Positions 54,675 to 63,991 of a stretch of 64,000 nucleotides of DNA are shown piece by piece (within the stretch, counting starts at the first letter, position 1; each line of letters begins with the position of its first letter). The translations under genes and the position numbers were made by a program. The stretch comes from Blastocatellia bacterium (GTDB lineage Bacteria > Acidobacteriota > Blastocatellia > Chloracidobacteriales > JADJPF01), in contig JANWYG010000019.1 in NCBI GenBank assembly GCA_025057015.1, forward strand, positions 1-64,000. The letters run 5' to 3'. The notes beneath the pieces were generated by a model, which made no database searches, had not been told where the DNA came from, and worked only from the letters and a program-made list of their open reading frames with translations.

Positions 54675-55642
54675 CAGTTTACTCCCTCTAGGTACCTGGC
54701 CAGTTTTTGTTCGCCTGCTTCCGTTAAGAAACTAAATAGCTCTTTGGGAGTAGGTAGGCCACCTTGCGCACCATAGGCTTGACAGTTGATAGCTGCGACG
54801 GCATTTGCTGTTTTGAGTGTATCTTCAATCTCAAGGTTTTTAAGCAGTCCATAGATAAAGCCTGCACGGAAAGCATCTCCTGCGCCAGTGGTATCTTTGC
54901 AGTCAACTTTAAAACCCTCGACGTGGATGAATTGCTCGTTATGGTATGCTAGCACTCCATGTTTACCTAGTGTCATAGCTACGAAGTATGAACCTGATAT
55001 TTGCTTAAGTTTGACAAGTGCTGACTTGGGCTCTTGTAAGCCGGTTACTCTATGCGGAAACTCTGCGGATGTTATCAAGAAGTCCACAAGTGGAAGTAAG
55101 TTATCTGCACCTTCATAGTAGTTGTCTACGTCGATTACTACTGGCATTCCGGCAGAGCGCGCTATCTGTGCAGCGCGTATGTCGGCCTGTACGTCGTGAC
55201 CGTCTATATGGAGTATTTTACCACTCTTGATTGCTTCTTCTGGCACTTCTTCAGGCTGAAAAGCTAAGCGCTCGTCTCTATCCCAAACTATAGTTCTTTC
55301 TCCGCTACGGGCGTCTATCAGAATATAGGCTATCTGATTAGCTGCGTTGGTAACTTGTATCGTAGCGTGCTCTATGCCTTCTTCTGCTAGTTTCTGCAGC
55401 ACTAACTGACCTGCGTCATCACCGCCACATTTGCCGATGTAAAAGGTTTTACAGCCGAGTTTCTGTAGCGCTACCATTGCTGTGGCTACTTGCCCACCTG
55501 TTTGACGGCTATGAGTAAGTAACCTGACTTTGGAGTTGAATTCTGGAAAATGTGGTACTACGACGATGTGATCTACGGCATTTAGTCCTAGGCCGACGAC
55601 GTCATAGCGACGATTTTGTGGGATGCTTATCTCGAATCTCAT
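54674..55642 (-). CDS. PfkB-family carbohydrate kinase
   Basis: A 322-residue ribokinase-like kinase. The N-terminal glycine motif is GLGLNAVDHIV, the sugar-binding region TGGQVATAMVALQKLG, and the C-terminal anion-hole/catalytic motif DTTGAGDAFRAGF is intact. Candidate substrates are ribose, fructose or adenosine/inosine-type nucleosides; sequence alone does not decide. Its stop overlaps the CDF start by one base, and its start overlaps the CPBP stop by one base, showing tight coupling. Confidence 0.88.
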   Translation of the reverse strand: MRFEISIPQNRRYDVVGLGLNAVDHIVVVPHFPEFNSKVRLLTHSRQTGGQVATAMVALQKLGCKTFYIGKCGGDDAGQLVLQKLAEEGIEHATIQVTNAANQIAYILIDARSGERTIVWDRDERLAFQPEEVPEEAIKSGKILHIDGHDVQADIRAAQIARSAGMPVVIDVDNYYEGADNLLPLVDFLITSAEFPHRVTGLQEPKSALVKLKQISGSYFVAMTLGKHGVLAYHNEQFIHVEGFKVDCKDTTGAGDAFRAGFIYGLLKNLEIEDTLKTANAVAAINCQAYGAQGGLPTPKELFSFLTEAGEQKLARYLEGVN

Positions 55643-56388
55643 TACTCTAAAAATCCACTGATAACTATGAACAAGCCGTTGACAGCGTTAAATAGTGTAT
55701 GTACTGCGAAGCAAGGCAGGAGTGAGCCAGTGGCAGCTCGTAGTAAAGTCAGGGCAACGCTTAGCATTGTAAGCGAGACCAACACTGCCCAACCACCCCA
55801 ATATTGCGGTAAATGCACAGCAACGAAAAGCGCCGATACGATCAAGATGGCTGGCTTTGTGCCGTATACTTTGCTTATAGGAGCGAAGAGTACACCTCGA
55901 TAGACGACTTCTTCTACTAACGGTGCTGTGACTACTGCTAGCAGAGCTGTTGCTATACGTACGCTTGAAGAAATTTTCATCACTTTCTCAAAGTCTGTCT
56001 CGCCGTTAGGAAGGACGGATGAGATGATGGCACTGATTAACAACATCAGCAGCGTTGCCGTAACGGACTCTCTTAGACCAAATCTTTGGTGCCACTGCCA
56101 GCCGAAAGCTTCCAAGAAGCCGCTACCGTTGGTCTTAGTGACCACTGTGTAACAGATTGCTAAAGTCAACAGATGTGCTAGAAAAGACATGCCTATGACA
56201 AGCAGTATAAAGCCGCTTGTCATGAGCGATTCTTTTGTGAAAGCTATTGGTAGCCCTGCTATCTTTCTATATCCTACCCAAATAAGCGATGCTGCAGGTG
56301 AGGCAAGTAGTACCAGTACTACTGAAGTTGCCCAGAGGGCTAAAGCTATGTTTATGTTCCACTTTGGGTGTGCAGATATGTTACTCAT
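55642..56388 (-). CDS. CPBP-family intramembrane metalloprotease
   Basis: A 248-residue polytopic membrane protein of the CAAX-protease/bacteriocin-processing (Abi) family. Catalytic motifs are EEVVYRG (EExxxR) and the FVAVHLP (FxxxH) helix. Seven or so helices are visible. Prokaryotic members are linked to prenyl-protein processing or bacteriocin self-immunity; no bacteriocin gene is nearby. It overlaps the upstream nudix gene by 8 bp. Confidence 0.88.
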   Translation of the reverse strand: MSNISAHPKWNINIALALWATSVVLVLLASPAASLIWVGYRKIAGLPIAFTKESLMTSGFILLVIGMSFLAHLLTLAICYTVVTKTNGSGFLEAFGWQWHQRFGLRESVTATLLMLLISAIISSVLPNGETDFEKVMKISSSVRIATALLAVVTAPLVEEVVYRGVLFAPISKVYGTKPAILIVSALFVAVHLPQYWGGWAVLVSLTMLSVALTLLRAATGSLLPCFAVHTLFNAVNGLFIVISGFLE

Positions 56389-56914
56389 GCTTATCTTTGA
56401 GGAAGTTCTCTGCTGTAAGTAAGCCTATTATGGTTTTTGCGTCGACAAGCTCGCCGCTATAACACATCTTTGTAGCGACCTGTAGAGGCAAGTAGACAAC
56501 TTCTATCTCTTCGTCTTCGTCTGGAGTTGCAGTATGACTTGTCAGCTGTCGAGCAAGAAAAATATGAAGCAGCTCTTGACAATAACCAGGAGCTGGATAA
56601 GTTTTTGCGAGCAGCTTCCAATCGGCAGCTATTAGGCCTGTTTCTTGCTGAAGCTCGCGCCGAGCTCCTTCTAGCGGAGTATCTCCTGCTTCTAATCGTC
56701 CTGCTGGTAGTTCTAGTAAATATTGTCCGATTGGATGCCTGTACTGCCGCACGAGAGCTACTTCTAGTTTGTCGTTTAGTGCTACTACCGCGACACCGCC
56801 GCTGTGTTTAACTACTTCAAGTTTAAGTTTTCCTGAGCGGTGATTGACTGTGTCTATACAAAGACCGATTACGCGGCCGCTATAAAGCATCTCGCTAGAT
56901 ATTATGTCATACAT
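56381..56914 (-). CDS. NUDIX hydrolase (ADP-ribose pyrophosphatase-like)
   Basis: A 177-residue NUDIX protein. The nudix box is GRLEAGDTPLEGARRELQQE followed by TGL; one of the two adjacent glutamates of the usual REUxEExGU is glutamine (ELQQETGL), while the metal-binding glutamate after it is kept. VALVRQYRHPIGQYLLELPAG upstream of the box is typical of ADP-ribose pyrophosphatases. The start overlaps the folC stop by 13 bp. Confidence 0.9.
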   Translation of the reverse strand: MYDIISSEMLYSGRVIGLCIDTVNHRSGKLKLEVVKHSGGVAVVALNDKLEVALVRQYRHPIGQYLLELPAGRLEAGDTPLEGARRELQQETGLIAADWKLLAKTYPAPGYCQELLHIFLARQLTSHTATPDEDEEIEVVYLPLQVATKMCYSGELVDAKTIIGLLTAENFLKDKHE

Positions 56915-58179
56915 CTTTGTCTCTCCATAATTAGCTCTCTCAGTTCACCTATGAAGTGCAAAGACCCGCAGCACACTATCAGAGCGCTTGTTTGAGCTAG
57001 CTGCAGAGCAGCAGATAGTGCATCTTTAGCGCCTTCTGCTATAAGACTTCGATTGCTGAGGTAGGCTTCGGGATTGAAACTTCTGGGATCATTTCTTCTA
57101 ACTAGAATTATGCTTTCAAAACGATTATCTAATAAAGACAGCATTTCCTCTACGGCCTTATCGCGCATAGCAGCAAATAGTAGTATTTTTTTTCTATCAG
57201 CATACCAATCGTCTAAGAATCTACGGAGCGTCATTATGCCCGCTGGATTATGTGCTCCATCGAGAAGTATTTGACGGGAGTCAATCCTGAAGCTTTCCAA
57301 TCTTCCCGGCCAGTTTGCCTGTTTGATACCTTTGCAAACACCTTCTGCAGTAATAGGCAGGCCAAGATCAGCTAAATATTCAGCAGCCCTAATGACAGCT
57401 GCAGCACATTCTATCTGATGAATGCCGCGAAGACCTATTACTGTATCGTATCTGCCTAGGTTGCCAACTGCACTTATTCTATATCTGCCGTCGCTGTGAG
57501 CTTCAGCATCAATTTGCAAAGGTCTAAGTATTGGTGCACCAAGTCGTGCAGTTTTTGCTGAAATTACTTTTTCAGCTTCAGAGTGTTGTTGGTAAACCAG
57601 TACTGGCCTACCTTGCTTTATTATGCCCGCCTTTTCAGTAGCTATCTCTGCTAAAGAGTTCCCTAGGTATTGACAATGGTCAAAGTCTATCGATGTAATG
57701 ACTGATAGTAGAGGCGTTACTACATTTGTAGCGTCGAGTCTTCCGCCCATACCTACTTCCAGAATTGTCAGTTCAGGATGCTTTTTAGCGAAGAAATCCA
57801 ACGCTAGCAGCGTCAAGTGCTCGAAAAAGGAGGGCCTAGTTGGTTGTCCTTCTATAGTTTTCCTTATTCTGTTTAAGTGATAAACAAACTCAACTTTGCT
57901 GATAGGTTCGCCATTGAGCACGATTCTTTCTGTGATGTTGCTAAGATGTGGTGAGGTATAAACTCCGGTCTGTATATTGCAAGCTCGTAGGACGCAACTG
58001 AGCATCGCGCAGAAAGAGCCTTTTCCGTTTGTTCCGGCGACATGAACTACGCGTAGCTGACGTTCAGGTTGGCCTAGCGACTCTAGAATAGGCAGCAGCG
58101 ATTCTGTTCCCAGTTTCATCGCTGCTATTTCGTTACCGAGCGAGTACAAGTAGTCTATGGCACTATCGAAGTCGTCCAT
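56902..58179 (-). CDS. folC: Folylpolyglutamate synthase / dihydrofolate synthase
   Basis: A 425-residue Mur-ligase-family enzyme that adds glutamate to dihydropteroate/tetrahydrofolate. The P-loop is HVAGTNGKGSF (about residues 45-55). Further motifs are TSPHLSNITERI, LEVGMGGRLDATN, ITSIDFDHCQYLG and DGAHNPAG in the C-terminal domain. The accD-folC order, three bases apart here, is common in bacteria. Confidence 0.95.
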   Translation of the reverse strand: MDDFDSAIDYLYSLGNEIAAMKLGTESLLPILESLGQPERQLRVVHVAGTNGKGSFCAMLSCVLRACNIQTGVYTSPHLSNITERIVLNGEPISKVEFVYHLNRIRKTIEGQPTRPSFFEHLTLLALDFFAKKHPELTILEVGMGGRLDATNVVTPLLSVITSIDFDHCQYLGNSLAEIATEKAGIIKQGRPVLVYQQHSEAEKVISAKTARLGAPILRPLQIDAEAHSDGRYRISAVGNLGRYDTVIGLRGIHQIECAAAVIRAAEYLADLGLPITAEGVCKGIKQANWPGRLESFRIDSRQILLDGAHNPAGIMTLRRFLDDWYADRKKILLFAAMRDKAVEEMLSLLDNRFESIILVRRNDPRSFNPEAYLSNRSLIAEGAKDALSAALQLAQTSALIVCCGSLHFIGELRELIMERQRCMT

Positions 58180-58182
58180 ATT

Positions 58183-59034
58183 TTAGCTCATCATGAAGTC
58201 GAGGGCTTTGATACAGTAGTTACGTAGTTGTTTGCGTTCTACTACCGCATCAAGCATGCCGTGTTCGAGCAAGAACTCCGATCTTTGGAAACCTTGAGGG
58301 AGCTTCTGCCTTATGGTTTGTTCTATTACCCTTGGGCCAGCAAATCCTATCAATGCTCCTGGCTCAGCTATATTTATATCTCCAAGCATAGCATAGCTTG
58401 CTGTTACTCCACCCGTAGTCGGGTCTGTAAGTATGGAGATGTAAGGTAGGCGTACTTCGTCAAGCCTTGCAAGTGCAGCACTTATTTTTGCCATCTGCAT
58501 CAACGATAGTGCACCTTCCATCATACGAGCTCCGCCAGAGGCACTGACTATGATTAGCGCTCGTCGTTCATTTATTGCAGCTTCGATTGCTCGCGCTATC
58601 TTTTCTCCTACGACTGAGCCCATAGACCCACCTATGAAGTCATAGACCATAGAGCAGATGATTACCTTATGTCCTCCTAGACTGCCACGAGCGCTAATTA
58701 CTGCTTCATTTTCGCCGGTTGCCTCGCGGGCTTTTTTGAGGCGCTCAGGGTATGGCTTGCTGTCGACAAATCCTAGCGGATCTGTAGATACTATGTTTTG
58801 ATCAATTTCTTCGTACTCTGAATTGTCAAACAGCAACTTGAGTCTTGATCTGGCATCAAGCTTGAAATGGTAGTTACACTTGGGGCATACTTGTAGGTTC
58901 TCTTCTAACTGTCTTTTGAAAAGCATTTGTGAGCACTGTAAGCACTTTGTAAATACGCCTTCAGTTTTAACTACTTTTTCTTCGTTTTGCTCTGGAGCTA
59001 TCGACTTTTCTTTGTTCCTTTTGAACCAGGCCAT
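58183..59034 (-). CDS. accD: Acetyl-CoA carboxylase carboxyltransferase beta subunit
   Basis: A 283-residue carboxyltransferase subunit making malonyl-CoA for fatty acid synthesis. The N-terminal C4 zinc ribbon CLQC...CPKC (about residues 30-52) and carboxyltransferase segments (SASGGARMMEGALSLMQMAK, DPTTGGVTASYAMLGD, EPGALIGFAGPRVI) are complete, and the length is standard. ATG 59034 (MAWFKRN) is the right start. The frame remains open to 59994, but the extra 320 residues translate repeat DNA and are spurious. It is the first gene of a six-gene run. Confidence 0.96.
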   Translation of the reverse strand: MAWFKRNKEKSIAPEQNEEKVVKTEGVFTKCLQCSQMLFKRQLEENLQVCPKCNYHFKLDARSRLKLLFDNSEYEEIDQNIVSTDPLGFVDSKPYPERLKKAREATGENEAVISARGSLGGHKVIICSMVYDFIGGSMGSVVGEKIARAIEAAINERRALIIVSASGGARMMEGALSLMQMAKISAALARLDEVRLPYISILTDPTTGGVTASYAMLGDINIAEPGALIGFAGPRVIEQTIRQKLPQGFQRSEFLLEHGMLDAVVERKQLRNYCIKALDFMMS

Positions 59035-59126
59035 ACTAATTCCCTTATGAAAGAGCTTAATAAGAATCACAAGTCTAGCACTTGGATGGACAGCAGTCAA
59101 AACGACAAGACGTGGCTTTAGATGTT

Positions 59127-59745
59127 CTTTTTTCTCTGTGTTCTCTGTGTTCTCTGTGTCTCTGTGGTGAAAAAATAAAATAAACCACAGAGACACAAAG
59201 GACACAAAGGAAGCACAAAGAATAGACCACAGAGACACAAAGGACACAAAGGAAGCATAAAGAATAGACCACAGAGGCACAAAGGACACAAAGGAAGCAC
59301 AAAGAATAAACCATAGAGACACAAAAGACACAGAGGAAACACAAGGAGTAGACCGCAGAGGCACAGAGAACACAGGGGGTGCACAGGAGGAGGCAGGTGG
59401 AGGGAGAAGGAAGTTAAGGAAACTTTGTGAATCTCTGTGTTCTCTGTGTCTCTGTGGTGAAAAAAATAAAAAACCACAGAGGCACAAAGGACACAAAGGA
59501 AGCACAAAGAGTAGACCATAGAGACATAAAGGACACAGGGAGTGCACAGGAGGAGGCAGGTGGAGGGAGAAGGAAGTTAAGGAAACTTTGTGAATCTCTG
59601 TGTTCTCTGTGTCTCTGTGGTGAAAAAAATAAAATAAACCACAGAGGCACAAAGGACACAAAGGAAGCACAAGGAGTAAACCATAGAGACACAAAAGACA
59701 CAGAGGAAACACAAGGAGTAGACCGCAGAGGCACAGAGAACACAA
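59127..59745. repeat. CACAGAGACAC-type palindromic repeat block 3
   Basis: Three hairpin cores lie at 59156-59196, 59446-59485 and 59609-59650; the last two have one altered base in the right arm. They are joined by degenerate ACACAAAGGAAGCACAAAG sequence. A tandem unit of about 163 bp is marked by GCACAGGAGGAGGCAGGTGG at 59381 and 59544, the same unit as in block 2. Long frames on both strands here are artefacts. The flanks (59035-59126, 59746-59926) show no gene and presumably hold the accD promoter. Confidence 0.9.
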
Positions 59746-59926
59746 AAGGAGCTTAGTAAGGCCAAACTTGTTTTGACTAACTTTTCCTAGGACGGAGGTC
59801 TGGTAGATTATCTCTTGCTTGTAGACAGTTACTGAGCTAAATTGTGGCAGGAAGAAAAGCAGAAGCAGAACGGGTGGTGTTTGGAACACGTGTGTAGTGT
59901 TTAGCCTAGGTGGTAGGAGGAAAAGT

Positions 59927-60088
59927 ATGTTAAGGCTACTTGCCTTTGCACTTAACATCATAGCTATTTCAGATGTCTTACGTAGTCGCCGCACGGTAGC
60001 TGAGAAGGTGATTCTGATAGTACTGATAATGGCGCTACCTTTTATTGGAGCAGCGATATATCTACTGGTGCTACGTGAGAATAATTGA
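59927..60088 (+). CDS. Small PLDc_N-like membrane protein
   Basis: 53 residues from ATG 59927, which has AGGAGG eight bases upstream; the frame extends to 59897 without a site. Two helices (LLAFALNIIAISDVL and VILIVLIMALPFIGAAIYLLV) separated by a short basic loop match the phospholipase-D N-terminal (PLDc_N) module found as stand-alone small proteins or as the N-terminus of cardiolipin synthases. The stand-alone role is unknown. It lies 16 bases before the thiolase gene. Confidence 0.7.
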   Translation: MLRLLAFALNIIAISDVLRSRRTVAEKVILIVLIMALPFIGAAIYLLVLRENN

Positions 60089-60104
60089 AGGAGTGAGTGC
60101 TTAG

Positions 60105-61277
60105 TTGGTATACGTTGTTGCAGCAGTAAGGAGTGCTATTGGAAAGTACGGAGGAAGCCTAAAAGATCTCTCGGTTGCTGATATGGGGGCGCCGGTAGTT
60201 GGAGAAGTGCTTAACAGAGCAAAGGTTCCTTTGGAAAGTGTAGACGAAGTAATATTTGGCAATGCCCGTCAGGCTGGTGGCGGGCCAAATGTTGCGCGAC
60301 AAATAGCTTATAGAGCGGGAATTCCAGTTACTTCTCCTGCCTACACTGTCAATCAAGCTTGCGGTTCGGGTCTACGAAGTATCATCTTAGCGTATCAACA
60401 GATACTACTTGGTAGGGCAAAGTGTATCGTTGCTGGTGGTGGTGAGTCAATGACTCGTATGCCGTATTACCTTGAAAGTGCCCGATGGGGTAGCAGGCTT
60501 GGGCATACAGAGCTGATTGATGGAATGTATCGTGACGGATTTAATTGTCCGCTAGCGGGTATGATGATGGGTGAAACGGCTGAATATCTAGCCAGACAGA
60601 TGGAGATAGAACGTAGTCAGCAGGATGAGTATGCTCTACGGAGTCAGCAGTTAGCGGCACAGGCACAGCAGCAAGGACTTTTCAGTGAGGAGATATGCCC
60701 TCTAGAGATAAAGACTAAGCAAGGCATGCAGATTTTTGCTGTAGACGAGCATTTGCGGCCTGAGACCACACTCGAGGGTTTAGCAAAGCTACCTCCTGTG
60801 TTTTCTAAGACTGGTACAGTGACCGCTGGAAACTCTAGCGGGATTACAGATGGTGCTGCTGCTGTCGTTCTTGTTTCCGAGGCGGCTCTCAAGGAGTTTG
60901 GCTGTGAGCCACTGGCTCGCGTGGTGGATTACTCTATAGTAGGCGTAGAACCGGTTAGTATGGGCATAGCTCCTGTGCCGGCTGTGGAAGAGTTGCTTGG
61001 TCGTACAAAGCTCACTCTGGGAGATATTGACCTGATAGAGCTTAATGAAGCTTTTGCGGCACAGGTTTTAGCTTGCTTGAAGAAGCTGCCCATACCTCTT
61101 GAAAAGCTCAACGTGAATGGTGGCAGCATAGCTCTAGGGCATCCTATAGGTTGCACTGGTACGCGTATAGTAGTTACTTTGCTTTACGAGATGCGCCGTC
61201 GCAAGGTGAGGTATGGCATAGCTACACTCTGCATAAGCGGTGGTATGGGAATAGCTTTGCTGCTTGAGCGTGTCTAG
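60105..61277 (+). CDS. Acetyl-CoA acetyltransferase (thiolase)
   Basis: A 390-residue thiolase II that condenses or cleaves acyl-CoA. The nucleophile cysteine is in VNQACGSGLR (about residue 86). The C-terminal catalytic segments GHPIGCTGTRI and CISGGMG are present, as is NEAFAAQ. A TAG stop at 60102-60104 lies directly before the TTG at 60105, so TTG is the only start that keeps the family N-terminus (VYVVAAVRSAIGKYGG). GAAGGAG (60087-60093) is the likely binding site. Biosynthetic and degradative roles cannot be separated. Confidence 0.94.
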   Translation: MVYVVAAVRSAIGKYGGSLKDLSVADMGAPVVGEVLNRAKVPLESVDEVIFGNARQAGGGPNVARQIAYRAGIPVTSPAYTVNQACGSGLRSIILAYQQILLGRAKCIVAGGGESMTRMPYYLESARWGSRLGHTELIDGMYRDGFNCPLAGMMMGETAEYLARQMEIERSQQDEYALRSQQLAAQAQQQGLFSEEICPLEIKTKQGMQIFAVDEHLRPETTLEGLAKLPPVFSKTGTVTAGNSSGITDGAAAVVLVSEAALKEFGCEPLARVVDYSIVGVEPVSMGIAPVPAVEELLGRTKLTLGDIDLIELNEAFAAQVLACLKKLPIPLEKLNVNGGSIALGHPIGCTGTRIVVTLLYEMRRRKVRYGIATLCISGGMGIALLLERV

Positions 61278-61336
61278 GGTTACAGAAGAACTTTTGCTTG
61301 TTTAGCTCCTATAGCAATTTATAGAGAGGAGAAGCA

Positions 61337-61528
61337 ATGATCAAGAAGCTCTTAGCGTTACTGCTGATACCTGTACAGGTGTTGCTGCTGTTATTGATGT
61401 TGCCTTTGTTGTTGATCTTTGGTTCAGGCTTGCTCGGGGTAATTATTCCTACTAAAATGCATAAACAGGCAAGGCAGCCAGCTGCTGATAAGTCGTCAAA
61501 AGACGAGGAACTCAAAGAGGGTGATTAA
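61337..61528 (+). CDS. Small membrane protein, unknown
   Basis: 63 residues with one long hydrophobic stretch (LLALLLIPVQVLLLLLMLPL and following) and a charged C-terminal tail (KSSKDEELKEGD). GAGAGGAG precedes the ATG. Its stop overlaps the next ATG (TAATG), so it is translated together with the zinc-ribbon protein. No family recognised. Confidence 0.6.
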   Translation: MIKKLLALLLIPVQVLLLLLMLPLLLIFGSGLLGVIIPTKMHKQARQPAADKSSKDEELKEGD

Positions 61529-61797
61529 TGTACTGCTATAATTGTCAGGCGGAGATTGTGACTTCTGGACGTATACAAAGAAGCGAGTATTGCAGACATT
61601 GCTATGCTGACCTGCACTGCTGTTTGAACTGTGAGCATTATGTAGCCGATGCTTGCCGCGAGCCGCAAGCTGAGCCCGTAAAAGATAGGGCAAAAGCTAA
61701 CTTCTGTGACTATTTTACTCCTCGTGTTACTTCTTCTAAATCAACCGATTCCTCTTCTGAAAAAGCACGAGAGGCTTTCAGAAAGCTCTTCAAATAA
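61528..61797 (+). CDS. Cys-rich zinc-ribbon-like small protein
   Basis: 89 residues with three CxxC-type pairs (CYNC, CRHC, CLNC) plus further cysteines (ADLHCC, DAC, NFCDYF). They suggest one or two zinc sites in the first 70 residues, followed by a basic tail (SEKAREAFRKLFK). The pattern HCCLNCEHY...CREP...FCDYF is familiar from uncharacterised conserved proteins. Coupled to the preceding membrane peptide; function unknown. Confidence 0.7.
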   Translation: MYCYNCQAEIVTSGRIQRSEYCRHCYADLHCCLNCEHYVADACREPQAEPVKDRAKANFCDYFTPRVTSSKSTDSSSEKAREAFRKLFK

Positions 61798-61802
61798 TTC
61801 TT

Positions 61803-63305
61803 ATGATTGTTATAGACGGCAATAGCTTAACTGTTGCGGACGTAGAGGCTGTGGCGATACATCGAAGGCCAGTCGAGCTTTCTGAAGCTGCGGCTGAGCA
61901 GGTTGCTGCTTCTCGTAGGCTGGTAGAAGAGATACTGGCAGAAGGTCGGGTTAGTTATGGCATCAACACCGGCTTTGGAAAGCTTTCCGATGTGACTATA
62001 CAGCAAGAGAAGCTGAGAGAGTTGCAGCTGAATCTAGTACGGTCGCACGCTATAGGTGTAGGATGTCCTCTGTCGATAGAAGAAGCGCGAGCAATGCTAT
62101 TGCTGAGAGCGAACGTACTAGCAAAGGGCTATTCTGGTGTGCGGGTAGAAGTCATCAATACGTTGCTTGATATGCTTAACTGTGACGTAACTCCCGTAGT
62201 GCCTGAAAAGGGTTCTGTGGGTGCAAGTGGTGACTTGGCTCCACTTGCACATCTTGCTCTAGTGCTAGTAGGTGAGGGTGAAGCGTTCTATCAAGGTGAG
62301 CGTATGAGCGGGAAAGAGGCGATGAGACGCGCAGGTATCCCATTACTTGTGCTCGAAGCTAAGGAAGGCCTGTCGCTCATCAACGGTACTCAGGCAATCA
62401 CTGCAGTAGGTAGCTTGCTGCTGAGACGTGCTTCTCGACTTGCTGAGATTGCTGATCTTGCTGGAGCTATGTCACTTGAGGCGCTAAACGGCACGCCTAG
62501 AGCTGCAAGTCCTCTTATACAAAAGGTGCGCCCTTATCCAGGGCAAAAGCTGGTGGCAGACAACATTCTCAAGCTAACTGAAGGAAGCCAAATTATAGAA
62601 GCTCATCGCAATTGTAGCCGCGTGCAGGACGCATATAGTCTGCGCTGCATACCTCAGGTACACGGAGCTGTGCGTAATGTTATTGCTCATGTCAGCGAAA
62701 TCTTTGAGATAGAGATAAACAGTGCAACTGACAATCCTTTAGTATTTGTAGAAACAGGCGAAGTTTTGTCAGGCGGTAATTTCCACGGCGAGCCGCTTGC
62801 TTTGGGACTAGACTATCTGGCAATAGCCCTTACGGAGCTCGGCGCTATTTCGGAGCGTCGCATAGAACGGCTAGTCAACCCTGATCTCTCTGGACTTCCA
62901 GCATTTCTTACTCCGCAACCAGGTACTTGCTCTGGCTTTATGATTGCTCAGGTGTGTGCTGTAGCTCTACAAGGTGAGAACAAAGTGCTTGCTCATCCTG
63001 CTTCTGTGGACTCACTTCCTACGTCAGCTAATAAAGAAGACCATGTCAGTATGGGAATGACAGCTGCGCTAAAGTTGCGCACTATAGTAGAAAACGTGGA
63101 GACTATACTGGCAACAGAACTACTTGTGGCGGCGCAAGCACTGGATTTCCATAAGCCTTTGCTGCCAGGGCGTGGTGTGCGGGCTGCATATGAGCTGATA
63201 CGCTCTCATGTACCGTTTGCTGACTCTGATGTAGTACTTGCTCCACGGGTGGAAAAGGTGCGCTCGCTACTATCAGAGCTTTATATGCAGATGCAAAGAT
63301 TATGA
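61803..63305 (+). CDS. hutH: Histidine ammonia-lyase
   Basis: A 500-residue lyase that deaminates histidine to urocanate, the first step of histidine catabolism. The MIO-forming triad ASG lies in GSVGASGDLAPLAH (about residues 140-153). YGINTGFGKL, LSGGNFHGEP and TSANKEDHVSMG are all in place. A tyrosine-specific lyase is less likely with this pattern. No hutU or hutI follows; instead a pyrophosphatase gene overlaps its stop by 4 bp. Confidence 0.94.
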   Translation: MIVIDGNSLTVADVEAVAIHRRPVELSEAAAEQVAASRRLVEEILAEGRVSYGINTGFGKLSDVTIQQEKLRELQLNLVRSHAIGVGCPLSIEEARAMLLLRANVLAKGYSGVRVEVINTLLDMLNCDVTPVVPEKGSVGASGDLAPLAHLALVLVGEGEAFYQGERMSGKEAMRRAGIPLLVLEAKEGLSLINGTQAITAVGSLLLRRASRLAEIADLAGAMSLEALNGTPRAASPLIQKVRPYPGQKLVADNILKLTEGSQIIEAHRNCSRVQDAYSLRCIPQVHGAVRNVIAHVSEIFEIEINSATDNPLVFVETGEVLSGGNFHGEPLALGLDYLAIALTELGAISERRIERLVNPDLSGLPAFLTPQPGTCSGFMIAQVCAVALQGENKVLAHPASVDSLPTSANKEDHVSMGMTAALKLRTIVENVETILATELLVAAQALDFHKPLLPGRGVRAAYELIRSHVPFADSDVVLAPRVEKVRSLLSELYMQMQRL

Positions 63306-63991
63306 CGCGACTAAGAGAGCTGCTTAACTTATTGTTTAAACCGCATCCTTGGCATGGGTTACCAGCCGGTGATCGAGTTCCGGAGCTTCTTAATGCGTTT
63401 ATCGAAATAGTCCCTACAGACACTGTCAAGTACGAGGTAGATAAAGACTCTGGTTATCTGAAGCTAGACCGACCTCAAAAGTACTCCAACCTTTGCCCTA
63501 CGCTGTATGGTTTCATTCCACAGACCTATTGCGGAAAACGGACAGGGGATTACTGTGCTGAGCAGACTGGTTATCAGAATATAGTCGGAGACGGTGACCC
63601 GCTCGATGTCTGTGTGCTTGCTGAAAAGCCTATACTACACGGCGATATACTCCTTAAGGTCATACCTATCGGTGGACTTAGAATGATAGACGGTAACCAA
63701 GCTGATGATAAGATAATAGCAGTGCTCAAAGATGATGCGCTATACGGACATTGGCGCGAGATAAGTGCTTGCCCGCAAGCTCTCCTGGATAGACTAAGGC
63801 ATTACTTCCTTACATATAAAGAGATGCCTATACAACCACGTCCACGCATAGAAATCACGCATGTTTATTCACGTGCAGGAGCTATTACTGTTATAGAAGC
63901 AGCGTTGCTGGATTATAAAGAAAAGTTCGGCGATCCGCAGAAGCGATATGAAGAACTTGAAGCACTGCTAAGGTCAATGTCTTCAATTTAG
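63302..63991 (+). CDS. ppa: Family I inorganic pyrophosphatase
   Basis: A 229-residue soluble pyrophosphatase that pulls biosynthetic reactions by hydrolysing PPi. The metal-binding signature DGDPLDVCVL (about residues 98-107) is intact, with VKYEVDKDSGYLKLDR and YPxxYGFIP-like YSNLCPTLYGFIPQTYC upstream and GGLRMIDGNQADDKIIAV downstream. It is somewhat longer than bacterial Ppa (about 175) because of an N-terminal extension and a C-terminal helix. ATGA overlap with hutH. Confidence 0.93.
   Translation: MTRLRELLNLLFKPHPWHGLPAGDRVPELLNAFIEIVPTDTVKYEVDKDSGYLKLDRPQKYSNLCPTLYGFIPQTYCGKRTGDYCAEQTGYQNIVGDGDPLDVCVLAEKPILHGDILLKVIPIGGLRMIDGNQADDKIIAVLKDDALYGHWREISACPQALLDRLRHYFLTYKEMPIQPRPRIEITHVYSRAGAITVIEAALLDYKEKFGDPQKRYEELEALLRSMSSI

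Noticed and set aside
59075-59994. Long frames across repeat block 3, including a 320-residue N-terminal extension of AccD
   Set aside because: Repeat translation only; AccD has a normal start at 59034 with the family N-terminus.
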